12,494 nt of DNA from Clostridia bacterium (lineage in GTDB: Bacteria; Bacillota_A; Clostridia; Oscillospirales; Acutalibacteraceae). The notes below the pieces were generated by a model, which did no database searches, was not told the origin of the DNA, and saw only the letters and a program-made list of their open reading frames with translations. Where the stretch lies: NCBI GenBank assembly GCA_017441045.1, contig JAFSAK010000003.1, positions 1 to 12,494 on the forward strand, written 5' to 3'. Numbering within the stretch: position 1 is the stretch's first letter; every line of letters starts with the position of its first letter. A program made the position numbers and the translations under genes. Shown piece after piece: positions 6,041 to 12,494 of the stretch.

Positions 6041-8050
6041 TTGAAAAATTATCCTGCAGAAAAAATTAAAAACATTGCATTTTTAGGTCACGGCGGCTCC
6101 GGTAAAACTACCCTTGCCGATGCAATGTTATTTTACGGAAAGGCAGCCGATAGAATAGGCAAAACTCAAGATGGCACCGCCCTTTTGGATTTTGACCCTG
6201 AAGAAAAGAAAAGAGGAACTTCGGTTTCTACTTCAATGTTTGCATTGGAACTTAATGATTATAAGATAAATGTAATTGATGCTCCGGGTCAGTTTGACTT
6301 TGCGGGCGGTGTTTGTGAGGCACTTGCAGCAGCCGATAGCGCGGTTATTGCGATTTCCGGTAAATCAGGTCTTACCGTTGGCGCAAAGCAGGCCTATGAT
6401 AAAGCAAAGGCAGAAGGAAAAGCCATTGCCTTCTTCGTTGGTAAACTTGATTCTTCTCACGCGCATTTTTATAGAGTTATTTCGGCTCTTGTTGCAAATT
6501 ACGGCGCCGTAGTTTGCCCCGTTATTGTGCCTTACATAGAGGATGAAGCGGTAAAATGCTATGTTAACCTTATTGAAAATAAGGCCTATGCTTTTGAAGG
6601 AGTTACTGCAAAGGAATTCAGAATGCCCGTAAGCACCGAAATAGACCAGATGAGAGATATGCTTTTAGAGGCCGTTGCTTCTGCCGATGAAGAACTTATG
6701 GAAAAATATTTCGGCGGCGAGGAATTTACTCATGATGAACTCGTTGGCGGTCTTAAAAAAGGTATTTTATCGGGCGATATCTGCCCCGTTTACTGCGGCG
6801 TTCAGCAAAATGGAGATGCAATAAGCTTATTTGCAGAGAGTATTTGTGAAATTATGCCTTCTGCCGCCGATAAGGGTTATAAGGAAGACGGCGAAAACGC
6901 TTTGCAGATATTTAAGACCATTGCCGACCCCTTTGTTGGCAAACTTTCCTACTTTAAGGTTATTTCGGGTAAAATCACCCCCGATATCCGCCTTAAAAAT
7001 AATAGAAACGGCGAAGAAGAGCGCCTTTCAAAGATTATGTGGGTTAAAGGCGGTAAGCAAGAAGATGCTGCGGAAATCAAGGCCGGTGATATCGGCTCGG
7101 TTTCAAAACTCGGAAGTGCTCTTACGGGCGATACACTTTCCGCTTCGGGCAGCGTAAAAGCTAAAGAAATTGAATTCCCCGCTCCCAATCTTTCGGTTGC
7201 AGTTTATCCCAAGAATAAGGGCGATGAAGAAAAAATCACTTCGGGACTTAACCGTCTTACCGAAGAAGACCCAACCATTATTCTCAAGGCCGATAAAGAA
7301 ACTAAAGAACAGATTTTATGGGCTCTCGGTGAGCAGCATATTGACGTAATTGTTTCCCGCTTGAAAGCAAAATTCGGCACCGATGTTGAACTTAAGAAAC
7401 CAAAAATTGCTTATAGAGAGACCATCAGAAAGCCCGTTAAAGCGCAAGGTAAACATAAAAAGCAATCGGGCGGTCACGGTCAGTTCGGTGATGTTTGGAT
7501 TGAGTTTGAGCCCTGCGATAGCGAAGAACTGATCTTCGAAGAAAAGGTATTCGGCGGCGCAGTTCCTAAGAACTTCTTCCCCGCCGTTGAAAAGGGACTT
7601 AAAGATAGCACCCAGAAGGGCGTTCTTGCAGGTTACCCAATGGTTGGTATTAAGGCCACTTTGGTTGATGGTTCTTATCACCCCGTAGATTCTTCCGAAA
7701 TGGCATTTAAAACTGCCGCTTCTATCGCCTTTAAAGAGGGTATCAGCAAGGCAAATCCCGTTTTAATGGAACCCATCGGCACATTAAAGGTTTTAGTTCC
7801 CGATGATATGCTTGGCGATGTTATCGGCGATATCAATAAGCGCCGCGGCAGAATTATAGGTATGAACCCTGCGCCCAATAAGATGCAAGAAGTTATAGGC
7901 GAAGTACCTATGGGCGAAATGTCCGATTTCTCCACCGCAATGCGCTCCATAACCCAAGGCACCGCTACCTTCACTTTGGATTTTGAAAGATATGAAGATG
8001 TTCCATCCAATATCGCTCAAAAAATCATTGAGGAAGCAAACAAAGAATAG
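6041..8050 (+). CDS. fusA: Elongation factor G-like translational GTPase (EF-G paralogue type)
   Basis: This 669-residue protein has all EF-G domains. The GTPase domain spans about 1-275, domain II about 285-380, domain III about 383-455, domain IV about 456-575 (GGHGQFGDVWIEF at 477-489; DGSYHPVDSSEMAF at 543-556) and domain V about 576-669 (GDINKRRGRIIGM at 596-608). Canonical EF-G drives ribosomal translocation and, with RRF, recycling. The G motifs are atypical: G1 is GHGGSGKT (16-23), G3 is DAPGQ (80-84) with Gln where EF-G has the catalytic His, G4 is GKLD (134-137) instead of NKxD, and the G5 region is CGVQQN. This points to the EF-G2-like paralogue group, so the symbol is used in the broad family sense. 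The main fusA probably lies elsewhere, by rpsL/rpsG. Start is TTG, and the gene is monocistronic with its own promoter and terminator. Its exact role is unknown. Confidence 0.9.
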   Translation: MKNYPAEKIKNIAFLGHGGSGKTTLADAMLFYGKAADRIGKTQDGTALLDFDPEEKKRGTSVSTSMFALELNDYKINVIDAPGQFDFAGGVCEALAAADSAVIAISGKSGLTVGAKQAYDKAKAEGKAIAFFVGKLDSSHAHFYRVISALVANYGAVVCPVIVPYIEDEAVKCYVNLIENKAYAFEGVTAKEFRMPVSTEIDQMRDMLLEAVASADEELMEKYFGGEEFTHDELVGGLKKGILSGDICPVYCGVQQNGDAISLFAESICEIMPSAADKGYKEDGENALQIFKTIADPFVGKLSYFKVISGKITPDIRLKNNRNGEEERLSKIMWVKGGKQEDAAEIKAGDIGSVSKLGSALTGDTLSASGSVKAKEIEFPAPNLSVAVYPKNKGDEEKITSGLNRLTEEDPTIILKADKETKEQILWALGEQHIDVIVSRLKAKFGTDVELKKPKIAYRETIRKPVKAQGKHKKQSGGHGQFGDVWIEFEPCDSEELIFEEKVFGGAVPKNFFPAVEKGLKDSTQKGVLAGYPMVGIKATLVDGSYHPVDSSEMAFKTAASIAFKEGISKANPVLMEPIGTLKVLVPDDMLGDVIGDINKRRGRIIGMNPAPNKMQEVIGEVPMGEMSDFSTAMRSITQGTATFTLDFERYEDVPSNIAQKIIEEANKE

Positions 8051-8072
8051 TTTTAAAAACCTCATATAAAAA

Positions 8073-8106
8073 GGAGATGGCAGAGAAATCTGTCATCTTT
8101 CTTTTT
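8073..8106 (+). terminator. Rho-independent terminator of the EF-G-like gene
   Basis: AGATGGCAGA at 8075-8084 pairs with TCTGTCATCT at 8089-8098 (one G-T pair) around a GAAA tetraloop. It is followed by TTCTTTTTTA. It lies 24 bp past the stop codon and separates this gene from the downstream one. Confidence 0.85.
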
Positions 8107-8139
8107 TATAAATTTTTTCAAAAAGTTGCAAAAAAAATA

Positions 8140-8168
8140 TTGTGTAATGAAAAGAATTATTGTATAAT
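8140..8168 (+). promoter_or_regulatory. Candidate promoter of the CofE-like gene
   Basis: TTGTGT at 8140-8145, a 17-bp spacer and a perfect TATAAT at 8163-8168. Start of transcription would be near 8175, giving a leader of about 53 nt. The weak -35 lowers certainty. Confidence 0.6.
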
Positions 8169-8192
8169 AAGTGTTGTTATTTTTATTTTATC

Positions 8193-8206
8193 TGACCGAA
8201 AGGTCA
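8193..8206 (+). promoter_or_regulatory. GNRA-type hairpin in the leader of the CofE-like gene
   Basis: TGACC-GAAA-GGTCA is a perfect 5-bp stem closed by a GAAA tetraloop, an unusually stable RNA fold for its size. It ends about 5 nt upstream of the likely Shine-Dalgarno (AAGAGG at 8211-8216). It could steady the mRNA end or tune ribosome access. It is too small to be a known riboswitch. Confidence 0.45.
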
Positions 8207-8227
8207 CGGAAAGAGGTTTTAAAATTT

Positions 8228-9418
8228 ATGGAAAGAAGAGTCGGTACTACATCAAGAGGTATCAGATGCCCAATTTTCCGCGAGGGCGATAATCTTGCGG
8301 AGATGGTAGTAGATAGCGTTTTAGCCGCCGCAGAAAGCGATGGCTTTAAAATTGCAGATCGCGATGTTATCTCAATTACGGAGTCGGTAGTTGCCCGTGT
8401 TCAAGGCAACTATGCATCGGTTGATGCTATTGCCGAGGATGTTAAGAATAAACTTGGCGGCGAAACCATCGGAGTTATCTTCCCTATTCTTTCCAGAAAC
8501 CGCTTTGCCATTTGCCTTCGCGGTATTGCAAAGGGCGCAAAAAAGGTAGTTTTAATGCTCAGTTACCCTTCGGATGAGGTTGGTAATGAACTCGTTTCTC
8601 TTGATAAACTTGATGAGGCGGGCGTTAACCCTTATAGCGATGTTTTAAGCGAAGAAAAATACCGCCAACTTTTCGGCGTTAATCTTCATCCGTTTACCTG
8701 CGTAGATTATGTTGAGTATTACGGCAATCTTATCCGCGAAAGCGGCGCCGAGGCCGAGATTATTTTCGCTAACGATCCAAGGGTAATTTTAAATTATACT
8801 AAAAATGTTCTCACTTGCGATATTCATACAAGAGAGCGCACCAAACGCCTCTTAAAAGCTGCAGGAGCAGAAAAACTTTGCGGACTTGATGATATTCTTT
8901 CCTCATCGGTAAAAGGCAGCGGATATAATGAAAAATTCGGTCTTTTGGGCTCTAATAAATCCACTGAAGATACCATTAAACTATTCCCCAGAGATTGCAA
9001 TGATTTAGTTCTCGATATTCAGAAGAAAATACTCGAAAAAACGGGCAAATGCGTTGAGGTTATGGTTTACGGCGACGGCGCTTTTAAGGACCCCGTAGGA
9101 AAAATTTGGGAACTTGCCGACCCCAGCGTTTCGGTCGCCCATACCCTCGGTCTTGAAGGAACGCCTAACGAACTAAAACTTAAATATCTCGCCGATAACG
9201 ATTTTGCCGACCTTTCGGGCGAAGCGCTTAAAAAGGCGATAGAAGAAAAAATCAAATCAAAATCCGATAACCTTTCGGGACAGATGGCTTCTCAGGGCAC
9301 AACACCCCGAAGAATTACCGACCTTATCGGTTCCCTTTGCGACCTGACAAGCGGCTCAGGTGATAAAGGAACCCCCGTTGTCCTGGTTCAAGGTTACTTT
9401 GATAATTATACTAACTAA
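8228..9418 (+). CDS. CofE-like protein, coenzyme F420-0:L-glutamate ligase family
   Basis: This 396-residue protein resembles the F420 ligase family (PF01996 type). Known members (CofE, FbiB N-domain) add glutamate to coenzyme F420-0 with GTP. Visible family features are GIRCPIFREGDNL at 11-23, the strand-loop DVISITESVVARVQG at 46-60, PILSRNRFAICLRGIA at 86-101, and DPVGKIWELADP at 288-299. The chain is longer than archaeal CofE (about 250 residues), matching a long form found in Bacillota that as far as I know do not make F420; its substrate there is unknown. No cofC, cofD, cofG or cofH gene is nearby. The start ATG at 8228 is chosen over a GTG at 8171 because that codon precedes the predicted transcription start and because the conserved region begins at MERRVGTTSRGIR. 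The gene is monocistronic, between its own promoter and a strong terminator. Confidence 0.82.
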   Translation: MERRVGTTSRGIRCPIFREGDNLAEMVVDSVLAAAESDGFKIADRDVISITESVVARVQGNYASVDAIAEDVKNKLGGETIGVIFPILSRNRFAICLRGIAKGAKKVVLMLSYPSDEVGNELVSLDKLDEAGVNPYSDVLSEEKYRQLFGVNLHPFTCVDYVEYYGNLIRESGAEAEIIFANDPRVILNYTKNVLTCDIHTRERTKRLLKAAGAEKLCGLDDILSSSVKGSGYNEKFGLLGSNKSTEDTIKLFPRDCNDLVLDIQKKILEKTGKCVEVMVYGDGAFKDPVGKIWELADPSVSVAHTLGLEGTPNELKLKYLADNDFADLSGEALKKAIEEKIKSKSDNLSGQMASQGTTPRRITDLIGSLCDLTSGSGDKGTPVVLVQGYFDNYTN

Positions 9419-9421
9419 TAT

Positions 9422-9451
9422 AAAAACCCGCCTTAAAAAAGGCGGGTTTTT
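9422..9451. terminator. Strong bidirectional rho-independent terminator
   Basis: AAAAACCCGCCTT at 9422-9434 pairs perfectly over 13 bp with AAGGCGGGTTTTT at 9439-9451 around an AAAA loop. There is a T run on both strands. It lies 3 bp after the CofE-like stop codon. From the other side it can end the leftward flippase transcript after the hairpin array. Confidence 0.93.
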
Positions 9452-9459
9452 AAGTTATG

Positions 9460-9603
9460 AGTTATAAACTATGAGCGGCTTTGCCGCGTTATGATTTGCC
9501 AAGGCAAAGTTTTGGTGTGTCAAAGGCACGATTTATATCGTCGGCAGAGCCGACACATAAACAATTTGCGGAGCAAATATCATAGTGTTTGGCAAAGCCA
9601 AAC
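9460..9603. repeat. Array of six (perhaps seven) short hairpins
   Basis: Consecutive inverted repeats with tiny loops fill this gap. They are GCGGC-TTT-GCCGC (9475-9487), TTTGCC-AA-GGCAAA (9495-9508), GTGTC-AAA-GGCAC (9517-9529, one G-T pair), GTCGGC-AGA-GCCGAC (9540-9554), ATTTGC-GGA-GCAAAT (9564-9578) and GTTTGGC-AAA-GCCAAAC (9587-9603). A weaker AGTT-ATA-AACT lies at 9460-9470. Centres are about 21, 22, 24, 24 and 24 bp apart. Stems differ in sequence but share a GGC-purines-GCC-like core; the first is inverted. Spacers are AT-rich with repeated ATGA/CATA bits. The array lies in the 3' untranslated part of the leftward flippase transcript. I cannot assign it to a named repeat family. Confidence 0.8.
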
Positions 9604-9623
9604 TCATATCTTTTATCTCTTAA

Positions 9624-11141
9624 CTATTTTATAATGTCTTTTATATCATCTAACGTCACCGTTTTAGTTAAAAAGAGATATAAAAAATAGGCAAATCCGC
9701 TAAAAATCGATAAAAGTATTATGTAAACCAAATTTGACAAATTCAAAGGTCGGATAAAGGTGTCGATTAACAGTGTTGAAGTGAAGGTAAAAATTAAGGG
9801 CAAAAATATTTGTTTTACAAATTTTATTCGGGCTCCACTCACCTTCAAAAGCCGACCGACATGTAAAAGGCAGGTATAAATATTCGAAAAATACATTATG
9901 CCGATAAAACCTAAAAGTCCCCGACTTTTCAAAATTAAAAGAATTAACACTATTCGCATCGCCGAATCGGTAACCGAAGTTATAAAGGTGAAGTTTTGTT
10001 GGTCGAGCCCTTTTAAAATTCCGTCCGAAATGCTATCAAGATACATTAGCGGCACCAAAGGCGCCAAAAGTTTCAAAAGAATTCCAACGTCGTTATCCTT
10101 ATAAAAAAGAAGGCCAAGTTCTCTGCCTCCCACAAAGAAAATTGCCGAGAAAACAAAGGAAATAAGCCCCGTTAGTTGCAAAATTCGGGCGGTACCGTAT
10201 TTAACGAGCCCACGTCTTCCGAGGGCTAAAGAAGATGACATTTCGGGAATCAGAAGGGTGGAAAGAGCGTTAAGCAGAGTGGAAGGAAAAAATAGAAGGG
10301 GAAGGGCCATACCCTTAATCATACCAAACTGCGAGAGAGCAACCGAGGCCGAGCCCCCAAAATGAGAAAGGGTTTTCGGAACCAGAATATTTTCTACGGT
10401 CCGCAAAAAAGAATTCAAATATCTGCCCGAGGTTATGGGCAGGGCTATGCGAATGATATTCTTTGTAATGAAAGGGGATGAGCCACTGCCGCCGAGGGAT
10501 TTAAGCCCCTTTTTATCTTTGAGATACATAAGATATAGCATCAAAAGAGCAAACCCTTCGGCCACTGTATCGCCAAGGAGCACGGCGGCGCAGGTAAAGG
10601 CAAGACCTCTACCTTCAAAAAGTTTTATGTAAACCAAAATAACGCCAATTCTCACGCCTTGTTCCAGAAGTTGCGAAACGGCTCCGGGAGATGCTTTCCT
10701 ACGGGCGAAAAAGTAACCTTTTAAAACCGAAGAAACTGCCATAAAGGGAAGCGAAAAGGAAAGAATTTTAATGGCGGCCGTGGCTCTTTCGTCACCCAGC
10801 AATGTTCCCGCAATAAAATCCGCGCCGAAAAACAGTATCAATACTGTCGCCGCCGCTACTATCATACTTAGCGTTATACTGCGTTTTAAAATTCTTTTTA
10901 CGCCGCCTTCGTTTCCTATCGCAATTTCATCGGCAACCATACGGGTTACGGCTGTACATATTCCGCTCGTTGCAAATGTAGAGGCGAGAACATAAACCGA
11001 AAAGGTGAGTTGATAAAGGCCTATTCCTTCGCTGCCAATTTTTCCCGCCAGCCAAACCTTAAAAACAATTCCTATAAACCTTAAAATCAGAGAAGACACC
11101 GTAAGTATAGCGGCATTTTTAATAAATATGGTCTTTTTCAT
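9624..11141 (-). CDS. SpoVB-like lipid-linked oligosaccharide flippase (MOP superfamily)
   Basis: This 505-residue, strongly hydrophobic protein has about 14 membrane segments, the pattern of the MurJ/MATE-like multidrug/oligosaccharidyl-lipid/polysaccharide family. The N-terminus (SSLILRFIGIVFKVWLAGKI, then GSEGIGLYQLTFSVY at about 36-50) and the segment GYFFARRKASPGAVSQLLEQ at 142-161 are typical of Bacillota stage V sporulation protein B relatives. SpoVB proteins move lipid-linked precursors across the cytoplasmic membrane for spore cortex or cell wall. Close paralogues (YtgP/MurJ-like, YabM) look alike, so sporulation is not proven. The start ATG at 11141 has only a weak ribosome-binding site (GGTG at 11148-11151), and I see no clear promoter. 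The gene is divergent from rarA (100 bp gap) and lies on the strand opposite to its large neighbours. Its transcript would run through the hairpin array to the bidirectional terminator. Confidence 0.85.
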   Translation of the reverse strand: MKKTIFIKNAAILTVSSLILRFIGIVFKVWLAGKIGSEGIGLYQLTFSVYVLASTFATSGICTAVTRMVADEIAIGNEGGVKRILKRSITLSMIVAAATVLILFFGADFIAGTLLGDERATAAIKILSFSLPFMAVSSVLKGYFFARRKASPGAVSQLLEQGVRIGVILVYIKLFEGRGLAFTCAAVLLGDTVAEGFALLMLYLMYLKDKKGLKSLGGSGSSPFITKNIIRIALPITSGRYLNSFLRTVENILVPKTLSHFGGSASVALSQFGMIKGMALPLLFFPSTLLNALSTLLIPEMSSSLALGRRGLVKYGTARILQLTGLISFVFSAIFFVGGRELGLLFYKDNDVGILLKLLAPLVPLMYLDSISDGILKGLDQQNFTFITSVTDSAMRIVLILLILKSRGLLGFIGIMYFSNIYTCLLHVGRLLKVSGARIKFVKQIFLPLIFTFTSTLLIDTFIRPLNLSNLVYIILLSIFSGFAYFLYLFLTKTVTLDDIKDIIK

Positions 11142-11189
11142 AATTTACACCATCTTTCAATTAAATATATGAGTAATTTAATAAGAATA

Positions 11190-11218
11190 TTGAAAAACGG
11201 GGAGAAAAAGTGTAAAAT
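11190..11218 (+). promoter_or_regulatory. Candidate sigma-A promoter of rarA
   Basis: TTGAAA at 11190-11195, a 17-bp spacer and TAAAAT at 11213-11218. Transcription would start near 11225, leaving a very short leader of about 17 nt with AAAGG at 11226-11230 at its 5' end. Confidence 0.7.
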
Positions 11219-11241
11219 AGTAAAGAAAGGCGGTGGTTTTC

Positions 11242-12494
11242 GTGAAAACACCTTTGGCAGATAGATTAAGACCTTCAAAAGTTGAAGAAGTTGCAGGTCA
11301 AAAACACCTTTTATCAGAAGGAAAAATACTGCGAAAAATCATTGATTCGGGGGAACTGCCTAATCTTATTTTTTATGGACCTTCTGGCGTTGGCAAAACA
11401 ACCATCGCCAAAATCATTGCGGCAAGTTGCGGCAAAAAACTTTGCTACCTTAATGCCACTACCGCATCTACGGGAGATATAAAGGATATCATCGGCGCCA
11501 TTGGTACCGTTGACGCTATGAACGGAATCCTTTTATATCTCGATGAGATTCAGTATTTTAATAAAAAGCAGCAGCAGATTTTACTTTCTTACATAGAAAA
11601 CGGCGATATAACCCTTATTGCATCCACCACCGAAAACCCGTATTTTTATGTTTATAACGCTATTTTAAGCCGTTCAACCGTATTTGAATTTAAAACCCTT
11701 TTGGCCGAGGATATTGCCGAGGTTGTAGAACGCGGTGTTAGGATACTTAACGGAGAAGATGGGAAAAATATTAAAATCAGCCGCGAAAACACACTGAAAA
11801 TTTCTCGCGCCGCCGCGGGAGATGTGCGCCGAGCCCTTAATATGCTGGAACTTTGCGTTATGCTCATCGAAAATGACGGTATTTCAGAAATTGCCGATGA
11901 TATCGTTGAGCAGATTCTTTCGGGCAATTCGGTAAGATATGATAGGGTGGGCGATGCTCACTACGATATAATTTCCGCCTATCAGAAATCAATGCGCGGC
12001 TCCGATCCCGATGCAGCCATTTACTATCTTGGCAGAATTTTGGCAGCGGGCGACTTGCCCAGCGCTTGCAGACGGCTTTTAGTATGCGCAAATGAGGATG
12101 TGGGACTTGCATATCCGCAGATAATTCCCATAGTCAAGTCGGCGGTTGACACCGCTATGATGATAGGACTTCCTGAGGCGCGGCTTCCTCTTGCCAATGC
12201 AGTTATACTTGTTTGCTTGGCTCCAAAATCCGTTTCGGCTCACGATGCTATAAATGCCGCAATGCAGGATATTGAGAGAGGACTTGTCGGAGATATCCCG
12301 CGCCACCTTCAGAATAAACATTTTGATGGGGAAGATGCCGAGATTAAGGGTCAACATTATCTATACCCGCATAATTATAAGGGACATTATGTAAACCAAC
12401 AATATTTACCCGATATAGTTAAAAATAAAAAATATTATAAATTTGGGGATAATAAAAACGAGCAACTTTTCAAGGAATATTTAGAAAAAATCAA
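11242..12494 (+). CDS. rarA: Replication-associated recombination protein A (AAA+ ATPase), 3' end cut
   Basis: RarA (MgsA, YrvN in B. subtilis) is a clamp-loader-like AAA+ ATPase that acts at stalled replication forks. Here 417 codons are visible. Walker A is GPSGVGKT at 46-53, Walker B LLYLDEIQ at 97-104, sensor 1 IASTTENP at 126-133, the arginine-finger SRS at 143-145 and sensor 2 GDVRRALN at 193-200. The C-terminal tetramerisation part follows (HYDIISAYQKSMRGSDPDAA at 240-259; ANEDVGLAYP at 283-292; the closing NYKGHYVNQQYLP at 378-390). Family length is about 420-440, so only a few codons are missing at the right edge. Start is GTG at 11242, aligning with the usual MxxPLAxRLRP opening; another in-frame GTG at 11233 is less likely. 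The usual DEIHRF reads DEIQYF here. The gene is divergent from the flippase gene. Confidence 0.94.
   Translation, partial: MKTPLADRLRPSKVEEVAGQKHLLSEGKILRKIIDSGELPNLIFYGPSGVGKTTIAKIIAASCGKKLCYLNATTASTGDIKDIIGAIGTVDAMNGILLYLDEIQYFNKKQQQILLSYIENGDITLIASTTENPYFYVYNAILSRSTVFEFKTLLAEDIAEVVERGVRILNGEDGKNIKISRENTLKISRAAAGDVRRALNMLELCVMLIENDGISEIADDIVEQILSGNSVRYDRVGDAHYDIISAYQKSMRGSDPDAAIYYLGRILAAGDLPSACRRLLVCANEDVGLAYPQIIPIVKSAVDTAMMIGLPEARLPLANAVILVCLAPKSVSAHDAINAAMQDIERGLVGDIPRHLQNKHFDGEDAEIKGQHYLYPHNYKGHYVNQQYLPDIVKNKKYYKFGDNKNEQLFKEYLEKI

Noticed and set aside
8171..8227. Upstream GTG start for the CofE-like gene
   Set aside because: It lies before the predicted transcription start and adds 19 residues with no family similarity; ATG at 8228 begins the conserved region.
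8077..8292. 71-codon open frame starting ATG after AAGGAG
   Set aside because: Its first codons form the terminator stem after the EF-G-like gene, the apparent ribosome-binding site is too close to the ATG, and it overlaps the next gene's promoter and start.
9460..9603. CRISPR array or clustered tRNA-like structures
   Set aside because: The units are not identical repeats with unique spacers, and the hairpins are too short for tRNA; each stem has its own sequence.

Overview
The window is a chromosomal replication-origin neighbourhood of a low-to-moderate GC Gram-positive bacterium (Bacillota). It is most likely an uncultured member of the Clostridia, for example an Oscillospirales-like lineage; that rank is inferred from gene order and protein style, not proven. 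On the minus strand, reading right to left, lies the classic cluster dnaA - dnaN - yaaA (S4 domain) - recF - remB (DUF370) - gyrB. This is the same order as in Bacillus subtilis, and gyrB runs off the left edge. Junctions from dnaN to remB are overlapped (two TAATG stop/start fusions and one 11-nt overlap), so they look translationally coupled.

Right of dnaA, the 172-bp AT-rich gap holds one perfect DnaA box (TTATCCACA). It lies exactly inside the 17-bp spacer of a strong candidate dnaA promoter, which suggests DnaA autorepression. Weaker DnaA boxes, long A/T tracts and a perfect 14-bp palindrome lie in the dnaA-dnaN gap. A further consensus box (TTATACACA) overlaps the -10 of the next gene. 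The usual neighbours rpmH and rnpA are not next to dnaA. In their place is a small minus-strand gene for a Sec-exported protein of unknown function with its own terminator.

From about 5.95 kb onward most genes point right, as expected for the other replichore. A TTG-started EF-G-like translational GTPase has altered G3, G4 and G5 motifs. It is followed by a terminator, and then by a separately promoted CofE-like protein (coenzyme F420-0:L-glutamate ligase family) that ends in a strong bidirectional terminator. After that comes an unusual 130-bp array of six different short hairpins with centres about 21-24 bp apart. A minus-strand SpoVB-like lipid-linked oligosaccharide flippase gene (MOP superfamily) follows; it would be transcribed head-on to replication. 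The last gene is rarA (AAA+ replication-associated recombination ATPase), GTG-started, divergent from the flippase gene, and cut by the right edge a few codons before its expected end.

Functionally the window is dominated by replication initiation and repair: DnaA, DnaN, RecF, GyrB and RarA. Around this core sit translation-related proteins (YaaA, the EF-G-like GTPase), an envelope transporter, and two proteins whose role here is unclear (the CofE-like protein and the exported protein). I found no rRNA, tRNA, CRISPR array, transposase or phage genes. All assignments come from reading motifs and gene order; no database search or computation was run.
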